From Nitrospira sp. ST-bin5 (GTDB lineage: Bacteria > Nitrospirota > Nitrospiria > Nitrospirales > Nitrospiraceae): DNA of 34,058 bases. The position numbers and the translations under genes are program-made. Of the stretch, positions 25,906 to 34,058 are shown in pieces. Below the pieces are notes generated by a model. The model did no database searches, had not been told where the DNA came from, and saw only the letters and a list, made by a program, of their open reading frames with translations. Each line of letters opens with the position of its first letter. Position 1 is the first letter of the stretch. The stretch covers positions 69,974 through 104,031 of the forward strand of contig MSXN01000024.1 in NCBI GenBank assembly GCA_002083555.1, read 5' to 3'.

Positions 25906-26712
25906 TTAGGCACTCTGGTCCATCGCTGCCTTCAGCGAACCAACGAACCGACCAACTTTCACCGGCATATCTGAGGATTGCTGATACGCCGCAATCTGCT
26001 TCACGATCGCGCTTCCGACAATGACTCCATCCGCCATCGCCGACACCTGAGCCGCATCGTCCGGTGTCGACACGCCGAATCCCACCGCCACCGGCGTCTT
26101 GGTGACTTTCTTGATCTTGGCGACATTCTTGCCGACTTCCGCCATATTTTGAATCTTGGCGCCGGTAATACCGGTTAGCGAGACATAGTAGAGAAACCCC
26201 TGGGACTCCTTCGCCACGTAAGTCCGTCGATCAGCGGTGCTGGTGGGCGCCAGGAGGAAAATCAGCCGTAAACCGGCTGCCGCAGCCGGACCTTTCAACG
26301 GACCCGCTTCGTCAGGAGGCATATCGGGAACGATCAGTCCATCGACCCCTGCCGCCCCTGCTTCATGGCAGAACGTTTCCAGTCCCATGGCATGGATGGA
26401 ATTGTAATAGACCATGAGCACGATCGGAACCTGTGTGCGCGTCCGTAGCGTCTTCATCATGGCCAGGATCTTCTTGAGCGACGTGCCGCTTCGCAGGCCC
26501 CGCTCAGCCGCCAACTGGATGACCGGACCATCGGCGATCGGATCCGAGAAGGGCACGCCCAGTTCAATGATGTCAGCGCCGGCCTGCTCAATCTCCACCA
26601 CAAGCCGTTCGGTATCCGCCAGACTGGGATCGCCGGCCATCAGATACGCGATCAAGGCTTTCTTGTTCGCCTGGCGCAATCGCTGGAAGGTCGATTCAAT
26701 CCGTCCGATCAT
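25906..26712 (-). CDS. trpA: tryptophan synthase alpha chain
   Basis: TrpA cleaves indole-3-glycerol phosphate to indole, which is channelled to TrpB. The 268-residue TIM barrel has the catalytic Glu in IELGVPFSDPIADGP (E50) and the catalytic Asp (D61), matching E49/D60 of the Salmonella enzyme. Its ATG overlaps the trpB stop by 4 nt (ATGA). It is the last gene of the operon. No hairpin with a T-run follows, only 44 nt before the convergent lipoprotein gene. Confidence 0.97.
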   Translation of the reverse strand: MIGRIESTFQRLRQANKKALIAYLMAGDPSLADTERLVVEIEQAGADIIELGVPFSDPIADGPVIQLAAERGLRSGTSLKKILAMMKTLRTRTQVPIVLMVYYNSIHAMGLETFCHEAGAAGVDGLIVPDMPPDEAGPLKGPAAAAGLRLIFLLAPTSTADRRTYVAKESQGFLYYVSLTGITGAKIQNMAEVGKNVAKIKKVTKTPVAVGFGVSTPDDAAQVSAMADGVIVGSAIVKQIAAYQQSSDMPVKVGRFVGSLKAAMDQSA

Positions 26713-27902
26713 AGCGTCACCCCTCGCATGCGCGCCACCTGTTGAACATCCTTGTCTCCACGACCGGAAAGATTCGCAATGATGACGCTGGACTTTTTGA
26801 GCTTCGGCGCCAGCTTCACAACTTCGGCGATCGCATGCGCACTTTCCAAGGCCGGTACGATTCCCTCCACCGTCGCCAACAGATCAAACGCCGCCAACGC
26901 TTCATCGTCAGTGGCATAGGTGTATTGAACCCGTTTCAAGTCGTGATAGAGGCTATGTTCAGGCCCCACGGCCGCATAGTCCAGCCCTGCCGATACCGAA
27001 TGGGTCAAATTGATCTGACCGTCTTCGTCCTGTAGGAGATACGTCATCGTGCCCTGGAGCACGCCGGGCTTTCCTCCGAAAAATCGTGCCGCATGTTTCC
27101 CGCTTTCAATGCCGGTGCCTCCCGCCTCAACCCCGACCATCTTGACCTTTTTATCACCGAGAAACGCGTGGAACAAGCCGATGGAGTTGCTTCCGCCGCC
27201 GACGCACGCCACCAGGTAATCGGGCAGCTTTCCTTCCGCGGCAAGAATCTGCTTGCGGGCCTCCTGTCCGATGATCGCCTGAAAATCGCGGATCATCATG
27301 GGATAGGGATGCGCGCCCAGCACCGACCCAAGTATGTAATGAGTCGTGCGGACGTTCGTCGTCCAGTCACGCATGGCCTCGCTGATGGCGTCCTTGAGCG
27401 TCCGGCTGCCGGCGTCGACTCCCGTCACCTTCGCCCCGAGCAAGCGCATCCGGAAGACATTCAGCGCCTGCCGCTGCATATCCTCCGTCCCCATATAGAT
27501 TTCGCATTCCAGGCCGAACATGGCAGCCGCCGTGGCCGTCGCGACGCCATGCTGCCCTGCGCCGGTTTCGGCGATGATCCTGGGCTTCTTCATCCGCATG
27601 GCCAGAAGCACCTGGCCTATGGCATTGTTAATTTTATGCGCGCCGGTATGGCAGAGATCTTCCCGCTTCAGGTAGATCCTCGCGCCGCCCAGCTTCTTGG
27701 TTAACCGGGAGGCATGGTAGAGCGATGTCGGCCGCCCGACATATTGTTTGAGGTAGTAGGCCAGTTCTTTCCGGAACCCGCGATCTTTCCGAGCCGCGGC
27801 GTACTCTTGCTCTAGTTCGAGCAACGCCGGCATCAGTGTTTCCGGCACATAGCGGCCGCCGTAGGGGCCGAATCGTCCATGGCTGTCAGGGACCTTCTTC
27901 AT
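26709..27902 (-). CDS. trpB: tryptophan synthase beta chain
   Basis: This PLP enzyme condenses indole with serine to make tryptophan. The 397-residue protein has the N-terminal GRFGPYGGRYVPETLMPAL of TrpB1 and the PLP lysine in HTGAHKINNAIGQ (about K90). The phosphate-binding GGGSNSIG loop is also present. ATG 27902 has AAAGGA about 12 nt upstream; a TTG at 27914 would add four residues but has the SD directly adjacent. It is in the canonical position before trpA and 47 nt after trpF. Confidence 0.97.
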   Translation of the reverse strand: MKKVPDSHGRFGPYGGRYVPETLMPALLELEQEYAAARKDRGFRKELAYYLKQYVGRPTSLYHASRLTKKLGGARIYLKREDLCHTGAHKINNAIGQVLLAMRMKKPRIIAETGAGQHGVATATAAAMFGLECEIYMGTEDMQRQALNVFRMRLLGAKVTGVDAGSRTLKDAISEAMRDWTTNVRTTHYILGSVLGAHPYPMMIRDFQAIIGQEARKQILAAEGKLPDYLVACVGGGSNSIGLFHAFLGDKKVKMVGVEAGGTGIESGKHAARFFGGKPGVLQGTMTYLLQDEDGQINLTHSVSAGLDYAAVGPEHSLYHDLKRVQYTYATDDEALAAFDLLATVEGIVPALESAHAIAEVVKLAPKLKKSSVIIANLSGRGDKDVQQVARMRGVTL

Positions 27903-27949
27903 CGTGCACTTCAATCCTTTCAGATGATGACGGAGTATAATCGGGCCTC

Positions 27950-28576
27950 TCAGGCTGAGACAAGCCTGGCGGCCTCAATGAATGTCCGCACCTTGACGTG
28001 ATCTTTCTTTCCTGGCCGCACCTCGACCCCGCTGCTGACATCGACTCCATAGGGCCGCACCTGTCGAATCGCCTCAGCCACATTATCCGGCGTCAGGCCA
28101 CCGGCAAGAAGCACACGTGAGGCACGAGCCGCTTCGGCCGCCAAGGTCCAATCGACCGTCTGGCCCGTGCCACCGTAGGCCTGATCGGAAAAGGCATCCA
28201 GCACGAACGCGCGGACATTCGCCCGCCCTTGAAATTCGGCCAGCGCCAAAAATGTTCCGCGGTCTTTGAGTCGCAGCGCTTTCATGGAGGGACGCCCCAA
28301 CCCTTCGCAGTAGGTAGCGGACTCGTCGCCATGCAACTGGGCCAACGTGAGCCCGCACTCGTCCATGATCCGACGCACGGCGGCGGCGTCTTCGTTGACG
28401 AACACCCCGACAGCTGCCACAAACGGCGGCAAGCCGTCGATGATCCGCTTGACCGCCGCGGCTTCGACGAAACGCGGGCTCTTGCGATAGAGGATGAATC
28501 CGAGCGCATCGGCCCCGGCCTCAACGGCAACCCGCGCATCGTCCTCATTGGTGATCCCGCAAATTTTGACTTTCAC
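27950..28576 (-). CDS. trpF: phosphoribosylanthranilate isomerase
   Basis: TrpF isomerises phosphoribosylanthranilate to CdRP. The 208-residue TIM barrel starts with VKVKICGITNEDDA (catalytic Cys in KICG) and has LGFILYRKSPRFV and the phosphate-binding AGGLTPDNV and GVDVSSGVE segments. GTG 28576 is chosen because the family normally starts directly at the KVKICGIT strand; a GTG at 28624 would add 16 residues and overlap trpC. No clear SD is visible. It starts 16 nt after the trpC stop, so coupled expression is likely. Confidence 0.93.
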   Translation of the reverse strand: MKVKICGITNEDDARVAVEAGADALGFILYRKSPRFVEAAAVKRIIDGLPPFVAAVGVFVNEDAAAVRRIMDECGLTLAQLHGDESATYCEGLGRPSMKALRLKDRGTFLALAEFQGRANVRAFVLDAFSDQAYGGTGQTVDWTLAAEAARASRVLLAGGLTPDNVAEAIRQVRPYGVDVSSGVEVRPGKKDHVKVRTFIEAARLVSA

Positions 28577-28592
28577 GTGGAAGACAATGCTC

Positions 28593-29417
28593 TCATGAGT
28601 TATTGACGGACTTCGTTGTTCCACGCAAATCTGCGATCTTCTTCTCGATGCTCTCGGACTTGATCAGCGACTCTCCAACCAACATGGCATGCACGCCGGC
28701 TTCGACCAGCTTCAGCACATCCTCACGCGTATGAATGCCGCTCTCGCTGATAATGATCTTGTCTGAGGGAATGCGTTTGGCCAGCCGGAACGTCACGCCC
28801 AGATCCGTCGCGAACGTTTTCAAATCTCGATTATTGATGCCGATCATGCGGGCCGTCGGAATCCACTCCAGGACCGTATCCAATTCCCGTTCATGATGCG
28901 TTTCGAACAGAGTATCCATCTTCAACTCGGTCGCGAGCGCATGGAAGTCGATCAGCTGACGCTTTTCCAGCGCGGCCACGATCAGCAGCACCGCATCGGC
29001 CCCATGAGCCCGGGCTTCATAAAACTGGATATCCCCGACCATAAATTCTTTGTCCAGCGCCGGCATGGGAAGCGCCTTCTTGATCTCGGCCAGATATCGC
29101 AGATCGCCCTGAAAGAAATCCTTGTCGGTCAACACCGACAGGGCGGAGGCCCCATGGTCATGATACGACCGCGCAATCCGAAGATAGTCGAATTGTTCAG
29201 AAAACTCCGGTCGCAGCAGGCCGAGACTCGGGGAGGCTTTTTTCACCTCCGCGATTAATGCCGGACTCGTCGCTGTCCGCGTTGCATCGAGGGTCACGGC
29301 AAAGCCGAGCGGCGGCGGCACATCCCGTATTACCGACTTCAGCTCAGCCAGATAGCCGCGGCTCTGTTTGTGCCTGAGCTCCGCTTTCTTATGCTCGAGA
29401 ATCTGATTCAGAATCAT
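28593..29417 (-). CDS. trpC: indole-3-glycerol-phosphate synthase
   Basis: TrpC closes the indole ring from CdRP. The 274-residue protein begins with the family's N-terminal helix (MILNQILEHKKAELRHKQSR). It contains IAEVKKASPSLG (catalytic Lys), SALSVLTDKDFFQGDL, IGINNRDLKTF and the phosphate-binding SESGIHTREDV. It is separate from trpF, unlike the fused enterobacterial enzyme. Start ATG 29417 lies 3 nt after the trpD stop. Confidence 0.97.
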   Translation of the reverse strand: MILNQILEHKKAELRHKQSRGYLAELKSVIRDVPPPLGFAVTLDATRTATSPALIAEVKKASPSLGLLRPEFSEQFDYLRIARSYHDHGASALSVLTDKDFFQGDLRYLAEIKKALPMPALDKEFMVGDIQFYEARAHGADAVLLIVAALEKRQLIDFHALATELKMDTLFETHHERELDTVLEWIPTARMIGINNRDLKTFATDLGVTFRLAKRIPSDKIIISESGIHTREDVLKLVEAGVHAMLVGESLIKSESIEKKIADLRGTTKSVNNS

Positions 29418-29420
29418 GTG

Positions 29421-30437
29421 TCAGGATACCTTTTTCGTCCAGGCCACGAGTCGGTCGAGTTTGTCGGCCGCGGCTCCGGAATCGAGTGCCTGCCGGGCGA
29501 CTCGAAGTCCATCTTTAAGTGTCTTGGCCTGCTGCCCGGCGACGATCGCAGCGGCGGCATTCAAACAGACGATGTCCCGTTTCGGCCCTTTTTTTCCCTG
29601 GAGAATCTCCCGCGTGATCCGGGCATTCTCCTCCGGAGTGCCGCCGGCGATCTCCTTTTTATGGACGCGGGGAAGATCGAATTCTTCAGGCGCCACAAAA
29701 TAGTTGGACACGACACCGGCTTTGCCTTCGGAGACTCTCGTGCGGTCGCAGACCGTCAGTTCATCGAGGCCGTCCATTCCGTGCAAAACAAAGCAATGCT
29801 GAGAACCCAATTGGACCAGGACCTTGGCCATGACCTCGGTCAGCTTGGCATCGTAGACACCGAGCACCTGGTGCGTGGCCCCGGCAGGGTTGGTCAACGG
29901 ACCGAGGACATTTAAGAGCGTTCGGATTCCCATCTCCTGTCGAGGACCTGCGCAATATTTCATGGCGCCATGAAAGAGCGGCGCAAAGAGGAACCCGATA
30001 CCCACCTCATTGATACAGTCCGCCACGCGCTCGGGCGGCAAGTCGATCTGGACGCCGAGGGCGCTCAGTACGTCCGCGCTGCCCGACTTGGACGATACAG
30101 ACCGGTTCCCATGTTTCGCCACGGTGAGTCCGGCTCCGGCCACCACGAATGCGGCCGTCGTCGAAATATTGAAGGTATGCCCGCCGTCTCCCCCCGTTCC
30201 GCAGGTGTCGATGACGATCGAGCTGCCCACCTGGATTCGCGTGGCACGGGCGCGCATCGCGCGCGCCGAGCCGGCGATCTCGTCCACCGTTTCGCCTTTC
30301 TGGCGAAGGCCCATCAGATAGGCGGCGATTTGCACCGGAGTCGCCGCGCCGTCCATGATTTCTGAGAGCACGTCTTCCGCTTCCTTTTCAGAAAGGTTGG
30401 TGCGTTCGGCTAATTTGGCAATGGCGTCTTTGATCAT
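29421..30437 (-). CDS. trpD: anthranilate phosphoribosyltransferase
   Basis: TrpD transfers phosphoribose from PRPP to anthranilate. The 338-residue protein has the N-terminal helical domain and the PRPP/Mg-binding loop DTCGTGGDGGHTFNIST (77-93). It also has KHGNRSVSSKSGSADVLSALG and the anthranilate-binding region ending in GPLTNPAG. It is not fused to a glutaminase domain; TrpG is a separate gene 23 nt upstream. Length and motifs are normal. Confidence 0.97.
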   Translation of the reverse strand: MIKDAIAKLAERTNLSEKEAEDVLSEIMDGAATPVQIAAYLMGLRQKGETVDEIAGSARAMRARATRIQVGSSIVIDTCGTGGDGGHTFNISTTAAFVVAGAGLTVAKHGNRSVSSKSGSADVLSALGVQIDLPPERVADCINEVGIGFLFAPLFHGAMKYCAGPRQEMGIRTLLNVLGPLTNPAGATHQVLGVYDAKLTEVMAKVLVQLGSQHCFVLHGMDGLDELTVCDRTRVSEGKAGVVSNYFVAPEEFDLPRVHKKEIAGGTPEENARITREILQGKKGPKRDIVCLNAAAAIVAGQQAKTLKDGLRVARQALDSGAAADKLDRLVAWTKKVS

Positions 30438-30460
30438 GGAAGACGGGCAATCCGATGAGA

Positions 30461-31024
30461 CTAGAGCTTTAAGAAGTTTCTGAGGAGGTCTTTTCCCGCC
30501 TTGGTCAAAATCGATTCCGGATGAAACTGCACACCTTCGACGGCGAGCGTCCGGTGGCGCAATCCCATAATTTCACCTTCGGCCGTCTTGGCCGAAACCT
30601 CCAGACAGTCGGGTAGATTTTTGGGATTCACCAGCAACGAGTGATAGCGGGTCGCCTCGAATGGATTCGGCAATCCATGGAAGATCGTTTTTCCGTCGTG
30701 CGAAATCATCGAAGTCTTCCCGTGCATCAACCTCTGCGCTCGAATCACTTCACCGCCGAACGCCACCCCCAACGATTGATGGCCGAGACAGACGCCGAGG
30801 ATCGGCATACGCCCGGCGAATTGGCGGATTGTCTCGACAGAGACGCCGGCTTCTTTCGGCGTACAGGGGCCAGGAGAAATCACAATACGATTGGGCCCAA
30901 GCTCTTCGATCTGCTGCAAGGTAATCTTGTCGTTGCGATAGACGCGGACATCTTCGCCCAACTCACCGAGATACTGCACCAGATTGTAGGTAAAGGAGTC
31001 GTAATTATCGATCATCAAGAGCAT
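30461..31024 (-). CDS. trpG: anthranilate synthase component II (glutamine amidotransferase)
   Basis: TrpG releases ammonia from glutamine for TrpE. The 187-residue class I amidotransferase has the oxyanion PGPCTPKEAG, the nucleophile C79 in GVCLGHQSLG and the His-Glu pair H168/E170 in VQFHPESIL. The start MLLMIDNYDSFTYN is typical. It lies 4 nt after the trpE stop. In bacteria with one such gene, the product may also serve PabB in folate synthesis. Confidence 0.96.
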   Translation of the reverse strand: MLLMIDNYDSFTYNLVQYLGELGEDVRVYRNDKITLQQIEELGPNRIVISPGPCTPKEAGVSVETIRQFAGRMPILGVCLGHQSLGVAFGGEVIRAQRLMHGKTSMISHDGKTIFHGLPNPFEATRYHSLLVNPKNLPDCLEVSAKTAEGEIMGLRHRTLAVEGVQFHPESILTKAGKDLLRNFLKL

Positions 31025-31028
31025 GACG

Positions 31029-32525
31029 CTACTCCAGCCCCTGCTCGGCCAATTCGATGGCTTTCATCATGGCGCGGGCTTTGTTGCAGGTCTCTTCATA
31101 TTCGTGCTCGGGATTCGAATCCGCCACAATGCCGGCGCCGGCCTGAATGAAGGCGCGCCGCTTCGACACCACGACCGTGCGGATATTGATGCACATGTCC
31201 ATGTTACCGGAAAAGCTGAAATAGCCCACGGCGCCGGCATAGGGCCCGCGCCTGGTCGGCTCCAGCTCTTCGATGATTTCCATCGCGCGAATCTTCGGAG
31301 CGCCCGACACTGTCCCGGCCGGAAAGCAGGCCTGCAGCACATCATACACGGTCTTCTCCGGAGCCAACCGGCCGCTCACATTGGACACAATGTGCATGAC
31401 GTGCGAATAGCGCTCGACGTTCATCAGCGATTCGACTTTGACCGAGCCGCTCTCCGCCACCCGCCCGACATCATTCCGTCCCAGATCCACGAGCATGATG
31501 TGCTCAGCCCGTTCCTTCTGATCGGCCAGCAAACGACGCTCCAGTTGCTCATCCTCTTCAGCGGTGGCACCGCGGCGGCGCGTGCCAGCGATCGGACGAA
31601 CCGACACCTGCCCGTCTTCACACCGCACGAGGATCTCCGGCGACGACCCCACCAACTCGACGCCCGCTATCCTGAGGTAGTACATATAAGGGGACGGATT
31701 GACGACCCGGAGTGCGCGGTACAGCTGAAATGGGGTCGCATGCAGTTTCGTTTCCCATCGCTGAGACAACACACATTGAAAGATATCGCCGGCCTTGATG
31801 TATTCCTGCGTCTGACTGACCATCTTTTCAAAGTCTGCCTTGCTCATATTCGGGGTGAACGTGATCGGCGTCCGTCGACGCTTGGGCACGGTCCGGCGGA
31901 GCGGCCGGCGCAAACGGGCAATCATGCGTTCGATGCGAGCAGTGGCCTGACGATAGGCCTGGCGGACGGCCTGCTCCGATTGGGACGCGACATGGGCATT
32001 GGCGACGACCTTAATCTTCTGTGCCACGTTATCGAAAATAAGGAGCGTGTCGGTCAGCAGAAAGGCAAACTCCGGCAGGTTCAGACTCTCTTTCCGGCGA
32101 ACCGAAATATTCTCAAACGTGCTCACCATGTCATAACCGAGATAGCCGACGGCCCCGCCGACAAACCGGGGCAGTCCCGGAACGGTGACCGGGCGATACG
32201 TCTCCATGAATTCTCGCAAACGATCGAGCGGGGCGCCTTTGCAGGCGATGCGGCGGGCGCGCTTCCCTTCCTTGATCAGAAGGTCGCCGCGATCTTCCAC
32301 CATGAGAATCGGTGACCCGCTTCCGAGAAACGAGTAGCGGGCCCACTTCTCCCCTCCCTGCACGCTTTCCAACAAATACGCCGACGGACCATGATCGATC
32401 TTTGCGAACGCAGAAACCGGCGTCTCATAGTCCGCCAGAATTTCCCGGTACAAAGGGATGAGGTTGCCCGCCTGTGCGTACCGCCGGAATTCGTCCAAGC
32501 TGAGAGAATACGTTGGCGTTGCCAT
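31029..32525 (-). CDS. trpE: anthranilate synthase component I
   Basis: TrpE makes anthranilate from chorismate and ammonia, the committed step. The 498-residue protein has the N-terminal LLES motif (51-54), the tryptophan feedback site, in AYLLESVQGGEKWARYSFLG. The C-terminal catalytic region has GTRRRGATAEEDEQLE, VDLGRNDVGRV and GAPKIRAMEIIEELE. Intact LLES implies end-product inhibition. ATG 32525 is preceded by a weak SD (CAGG) only 10 nt after the LysM gene stop, so trpE is probably co-transcribed with that gene. Confidence 0.97.
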   Translation of the reverse strand: MATPTYSLSLDEFRRYAQAGNLIPLYREILADYETPVSAFAKIDHGPSAYLLESVQGGEKWARYSFLGSGSPILMVEDRGDLLIKEGKRARRIACKGAPLDRLREFMETYRPVTVPGLPRFVGGAVGYLGYDMVSTFENISVRRKESLNLPEFAFLLTDTLLIFDNVAQKIKVVANAHVASQSEQAVRQAYRQATARIERMIARLRRPLRRTVPKRRRTPITFTPNMSKADFEKMVSQTQEYIKAGDIFQCVLSQRWETKLHATPFQLYRALRVVNPSPYMYYLRIAGVELVGSSPEILVRCEDGQVSVRPIAGTRRRGATAEEDEQLERRLLADQKERAEHIMLVDLGRNDVGRVAESGSVKVESLMNVERYSHVMHIVSNVSGRLAPEKTVYDVLQACFPAGTVSGAPKIRAMEIIEELEPTRRGPYAGAVGYFSFSGNMDMCINIRTVVVSKRRAFIQAGAGIVADSNPEHEYEETCNKARAMMKAIELAEQGLE

Positions 32526-32535
32526 ACCTGAGGAA

Positions 32536-33195
32536 TTACTCCATCCCGACGATGAGTTTCTGGCCCACTTCGATAATATCGTCTGGCAGCTTGTTCCACT
32601 TTTTCAGCTTATCGACCGGGACGCCATACAGCCTGCTGACTCGAAACAGCGTTTCCCCAGGCTTGACCACGTGAATGGTGGTTCCTGCTTTGGCACTTGG
32701 CTTGGTCACTTCCGCCGGGGGAGGCGGGCTGGCCATCTCTTTCGCCGAATCCTGCAAGAGCGCATCAGCCTCACGCGAGAGCGACGTCAGTTCATCGACC
32801 TTCTTGGGCTTGGCCGCAGCTGCTGGAGCCATTTTCCGCATATCCTGCATGGCCTTCCGCTCCAGCATGGCCGACTCTTTGACCGCCTCGGTTTCTTCCT
32901 GGAGCCGTCCCATCTGCTCACGGGCTGCTTGAACCTGCGCCGCCAGCTCGCGGTTCCTTGCCTCGAATTCAGCCAACTCCTTCTTTGTCCGCTTAGCTTC
33001 ACTATCGAGTTCAGCCGTACGTTTTTCTTCCTGGGCCAGCAACCGTTGGAAGTTCAGACTTCGCGCCTTCTCCGCATTGTATTTTTCTTCCAGCACCACA
33101 CAACCGCTGAGCAACATGGTGCCGCACAGCACGAGGACACCAGATCCCACCATCTTGCAAGTCTGATTCATCACTCGACGATCCTCCATCTTCAT
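32536..33195 (-). CDS. LysM-domain lipoprotein with coiled coil
   Basis: A 219-residue envelope protein. The lipoprotein signal ends in MLLSGC (Cys32). Residues about 35-115 are a long charged heptad-like helix (EEKRTAELDSEAKRTKKELAEF). A Pro-rich linker follows, and the C-terminus (about 172-219) is one LysM peptidoglycan-binding domain: HVVKPGETLFRVSRLYGVP...DDIIEVGQKLIVG. ATG 33195 has GGAGG 6 nt upstream. It lies first in the trp operon, 10 nt before trpE, behind a sigma-70-like promoter. No enzymatic domain is present, so a wall-tethering or scaffold role is likely. The link to tryptophan synthesis is unexplained. Confidence 0.88.
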   Translation of the reverse strand: MKMEDRRVMNQTCKMVGSGVLVLCGTMLLSGCVVLEEKYNAEKARSLNFQRLLAQEEKRTAELDSEAKRTKKELAEFEARNRELAAQVQAAREQMGRLQEETEAVKESAMLERKAMQDMRKMAPAAAAKPKKVDELTSLSREADALLQDSAKEMASPPPPAEVTKPSAKAGTTIHVVKPGETLFRVSRLYGVPVDKLKKWNKLPDDIIEVGQKLIVGME

Positions 33196-33255
33196 TGTCC
33201 ACCTCCGACGCCGGATCTTATTCCATCCCGAATCGGTCATCTCGATATACCCGAT

Positions 33256-33281
33256 ACCCGCCTTCAGCCCGACAGGCGGGT
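33256..33281 (-). promoter_or_regulatory. stable hairpin at the predicted 5' end of the LysM-trp mRNA
   Basis: The 8-bp stem ACCCGCCT/AGGCGGGT encloses a 10-nt loop (33264-33273). It starts about where transcription from the promoter at 33287-33315 would begin. No T-run follows, so it is not an intrinsic terminator. It might protect the mRNA 5' end. Confidence 0.5.
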
Positions 33282-33286
33282 CACTA

Positions 33287-33315
33287 AGAATACGCTCCAA
33301 CGCTGTGAAAGTCAA
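33287..33315 (-). promoter_or_regulatory. candidate sigma-70 promoter of the LysM-trpEGDCFBA operon
   Basis: On the minus strand TTGACT (33310-33315), a 17-nt spacer and TATTCT (33287-33292) match 5 of 6 and 4 of 6 consensus positions with ideal spacing. The predicted start near 33280 leaves a leader of about 85 nt before ATG 33195. Confidence 0.55.
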
Positions 33316-33559
33316 AGCGAATTGGGGCGGACATCCACCGGATGCATGCAAGCTATCTCCATTGTCACAGCACCACAAGGACATCAATTATTTAGTCGTC
33401 TCTCATTGTTAAGAGAATGACGCATCAATTCGGCAGTGATTGGAATTGGATGAAGGTCTGAGATTGACACGCTGCAATAGTGGGCGAATGAAGTTACGAA
33501 ATGTTTATGACTCAGAGCACAATGCCGGCCAGGTAAGGGTGCCAGACATCAGGTTGGAC
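33316..33559. other. intergenic region, no recognised gene
   Basis: Upstream of the trp promoter and downstream of the unknown gene at 33560. It has a short inverted repeat around 33400-33417 (TCTCATTGTTAAGAGA) but no protein-like frame and no T-box or Trp-rich leader peptide that I can recognise. Confidence 0.4.
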
Positions 33560-33997
33560 TTACTCATTCTTGAATTGTCGCTCAAACTGGGCTAGGCATA
33601 CATCAACCGCATTGTTCAATTGCGATTTCAAAAACTCCCCGGAATTCGCTACCACTTCAAGGAGGGTCGGAGCAGAACTTTCGATTTTGCCATCTGTCTC
33701 ACAGACACTCTGCCAAGCAATCGTCCCTTCCGGAAAACGAAGCAGACGGACCCTCCCTACATAATTAACACGATACGTGTCTCGACTAAGTGGGCCGGCA
33801 AGGTTGAGCGACCAGGAAATTGTCTTGAAGTCAAAGAGCAGCCCCTTTTCAAACTTCTTCTTCAATGCATCGAGATTGTCATTCGCGAGTACGTCGTCCA
33901 ACGATCGTATATTCTGGAAGCTGTGTTCATGAACCAAGTTCCCAATAAAAGCCTGTTTGACCCTAGGCATAGGATCTTCCAGGTGATATTCTCGCAC
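33560..33997 (-). CDS. unrecognised protein, possibly an N-truncated envelope lipoprotein
   Basis: A 145-residue product starting at GTG 33997, with GGAGG 7 nt upstream. It contains PRVKQAFIGNLVHEHSFQ, then a strand-rich central part (LLFDFKTISWSLN, YRVNYVGRVRLLRFPEG, TIAWQSVC) and an amphipathic C-terminal helix. The YVGRVRLLR...GTIAWQ pattern resembles the mature part of small periplasmic lipoproteins such as the one at 25241. No signal peptide or lipobox is present, however. The frame is open upstream to a stop at 34049-34051 without a better start. Either it is a cytoplasmic protein or its 5' end has been lost. I do not assign a function. Confidence 0.55.
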   Translation of the reverse strand: MREYHLEDPMPRVKQAFIGNLVHEHSFQNIRSLDDVLANDNLDALKKKFEKGLLFDFKTISWSLNLAGPLSRDTYRVNYVGRVRLLRFPEGTIAWQSVCETDGKIESSAPTLLEVVANSGEFLKSQLNNAVDVCLAQFERQFKNE

Positions 33998-34058
33998 TAG
34001 CTGTCCTCCAGCCTTTTCAGCCTTGCTCGCCTGTATTGACCCCGGTCGTCAATAGTGG

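Noticed and set aside
31023..32315. 430-aa open frame on the plus strand
   Set aside because: Lies antisense to trpE, has no SD or domain, and arises from the codon bias of trpE.
33196..33420. trp attenuator or T-box
   Set aside because: No leader peptide with tandem Trp codons, no T-box sequence and no terminator T-run; only a promoter and a 5' hairpin are supported.

Overview
The window looks like a chromosomal segment of a Nitrospira-type (Nitrospirota) bacterium. This is inferred from moderately high GC, Gram-negative lipoprotein machinery (Lgt, Lnt, LolCD), an exosortase-system-associated small protein, a complete trp operon, and a bacterial topoisomerase VI. The assignment rests on gene content and protein style; no marker gene was searched. 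I recognise no tRNA, rRNA, CRISPR array, prophage or intact insertion sequence.

Layout. (1) 48-2263: a YtxH-like protein behind a sigma-54-type promoter motif, lgt, then a zincin-like metallopeptidase and a TPR lipoprotein that end the operon entering from the right. (2) 2277-8808: addB-addA, a helicase-nuclease pair for double-strand break processing, preceded by a 54-aa zinc-ribbon gene (8918-9082) absent from ordinary long-ORF lists. (3) 9102-10066: a palindromic intergenic repeat, a thioredoxin-fold protein and a small membrane protein. (4) 10141-14947: top6B-top6A (DNA topoisomerase VI) followed by an SF2 helicase, the most unusual block. (5) 14948-15983: about 1 kb with no convincing gene but a cluster of DnaA-box-like sites. 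(6) 15984-17729: a small conserved protein, a flavin-oxidase-like protein, a second copy of the intergenic repeat, and an exosortase-associated pair. (7) 17770-24040: lnt, prfB (with a programmed +1 frameshift), lysS, lolC/E and lolD, nearly end to end. (8) 24118-25861: a TraF-like outer-membrane protein and a lipoprotein. (9) 25906-33195: a trp operon on the minus strand in the order LysM lipoprotein-trpE-trpG-trpD-trpC-trpF-trpB-trpA, with a recognisable promoter at 33287-33315. (10) 33560-33997: an unrecognised protein, possibly lacking its N-terminus.

How the genes fit together. Lgt, Lnt and LolCD cover attachment of the diacylglyceryl group, N-acylation and release toward the outer membrane, and several lipoproteins in the window are plausible clients. 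AddAB and topoisomerase VI plus helicase form a DNA repair and topology neighbourhood. The trp genes encode the whole route from chorismate to tryptophan. Gene orientation diverges around 15 kb (mostly minus to the left, plus to the right). Small samples of third-codon-position G versus C did not flip there, so the DnaA-box cluster is only a candidate.
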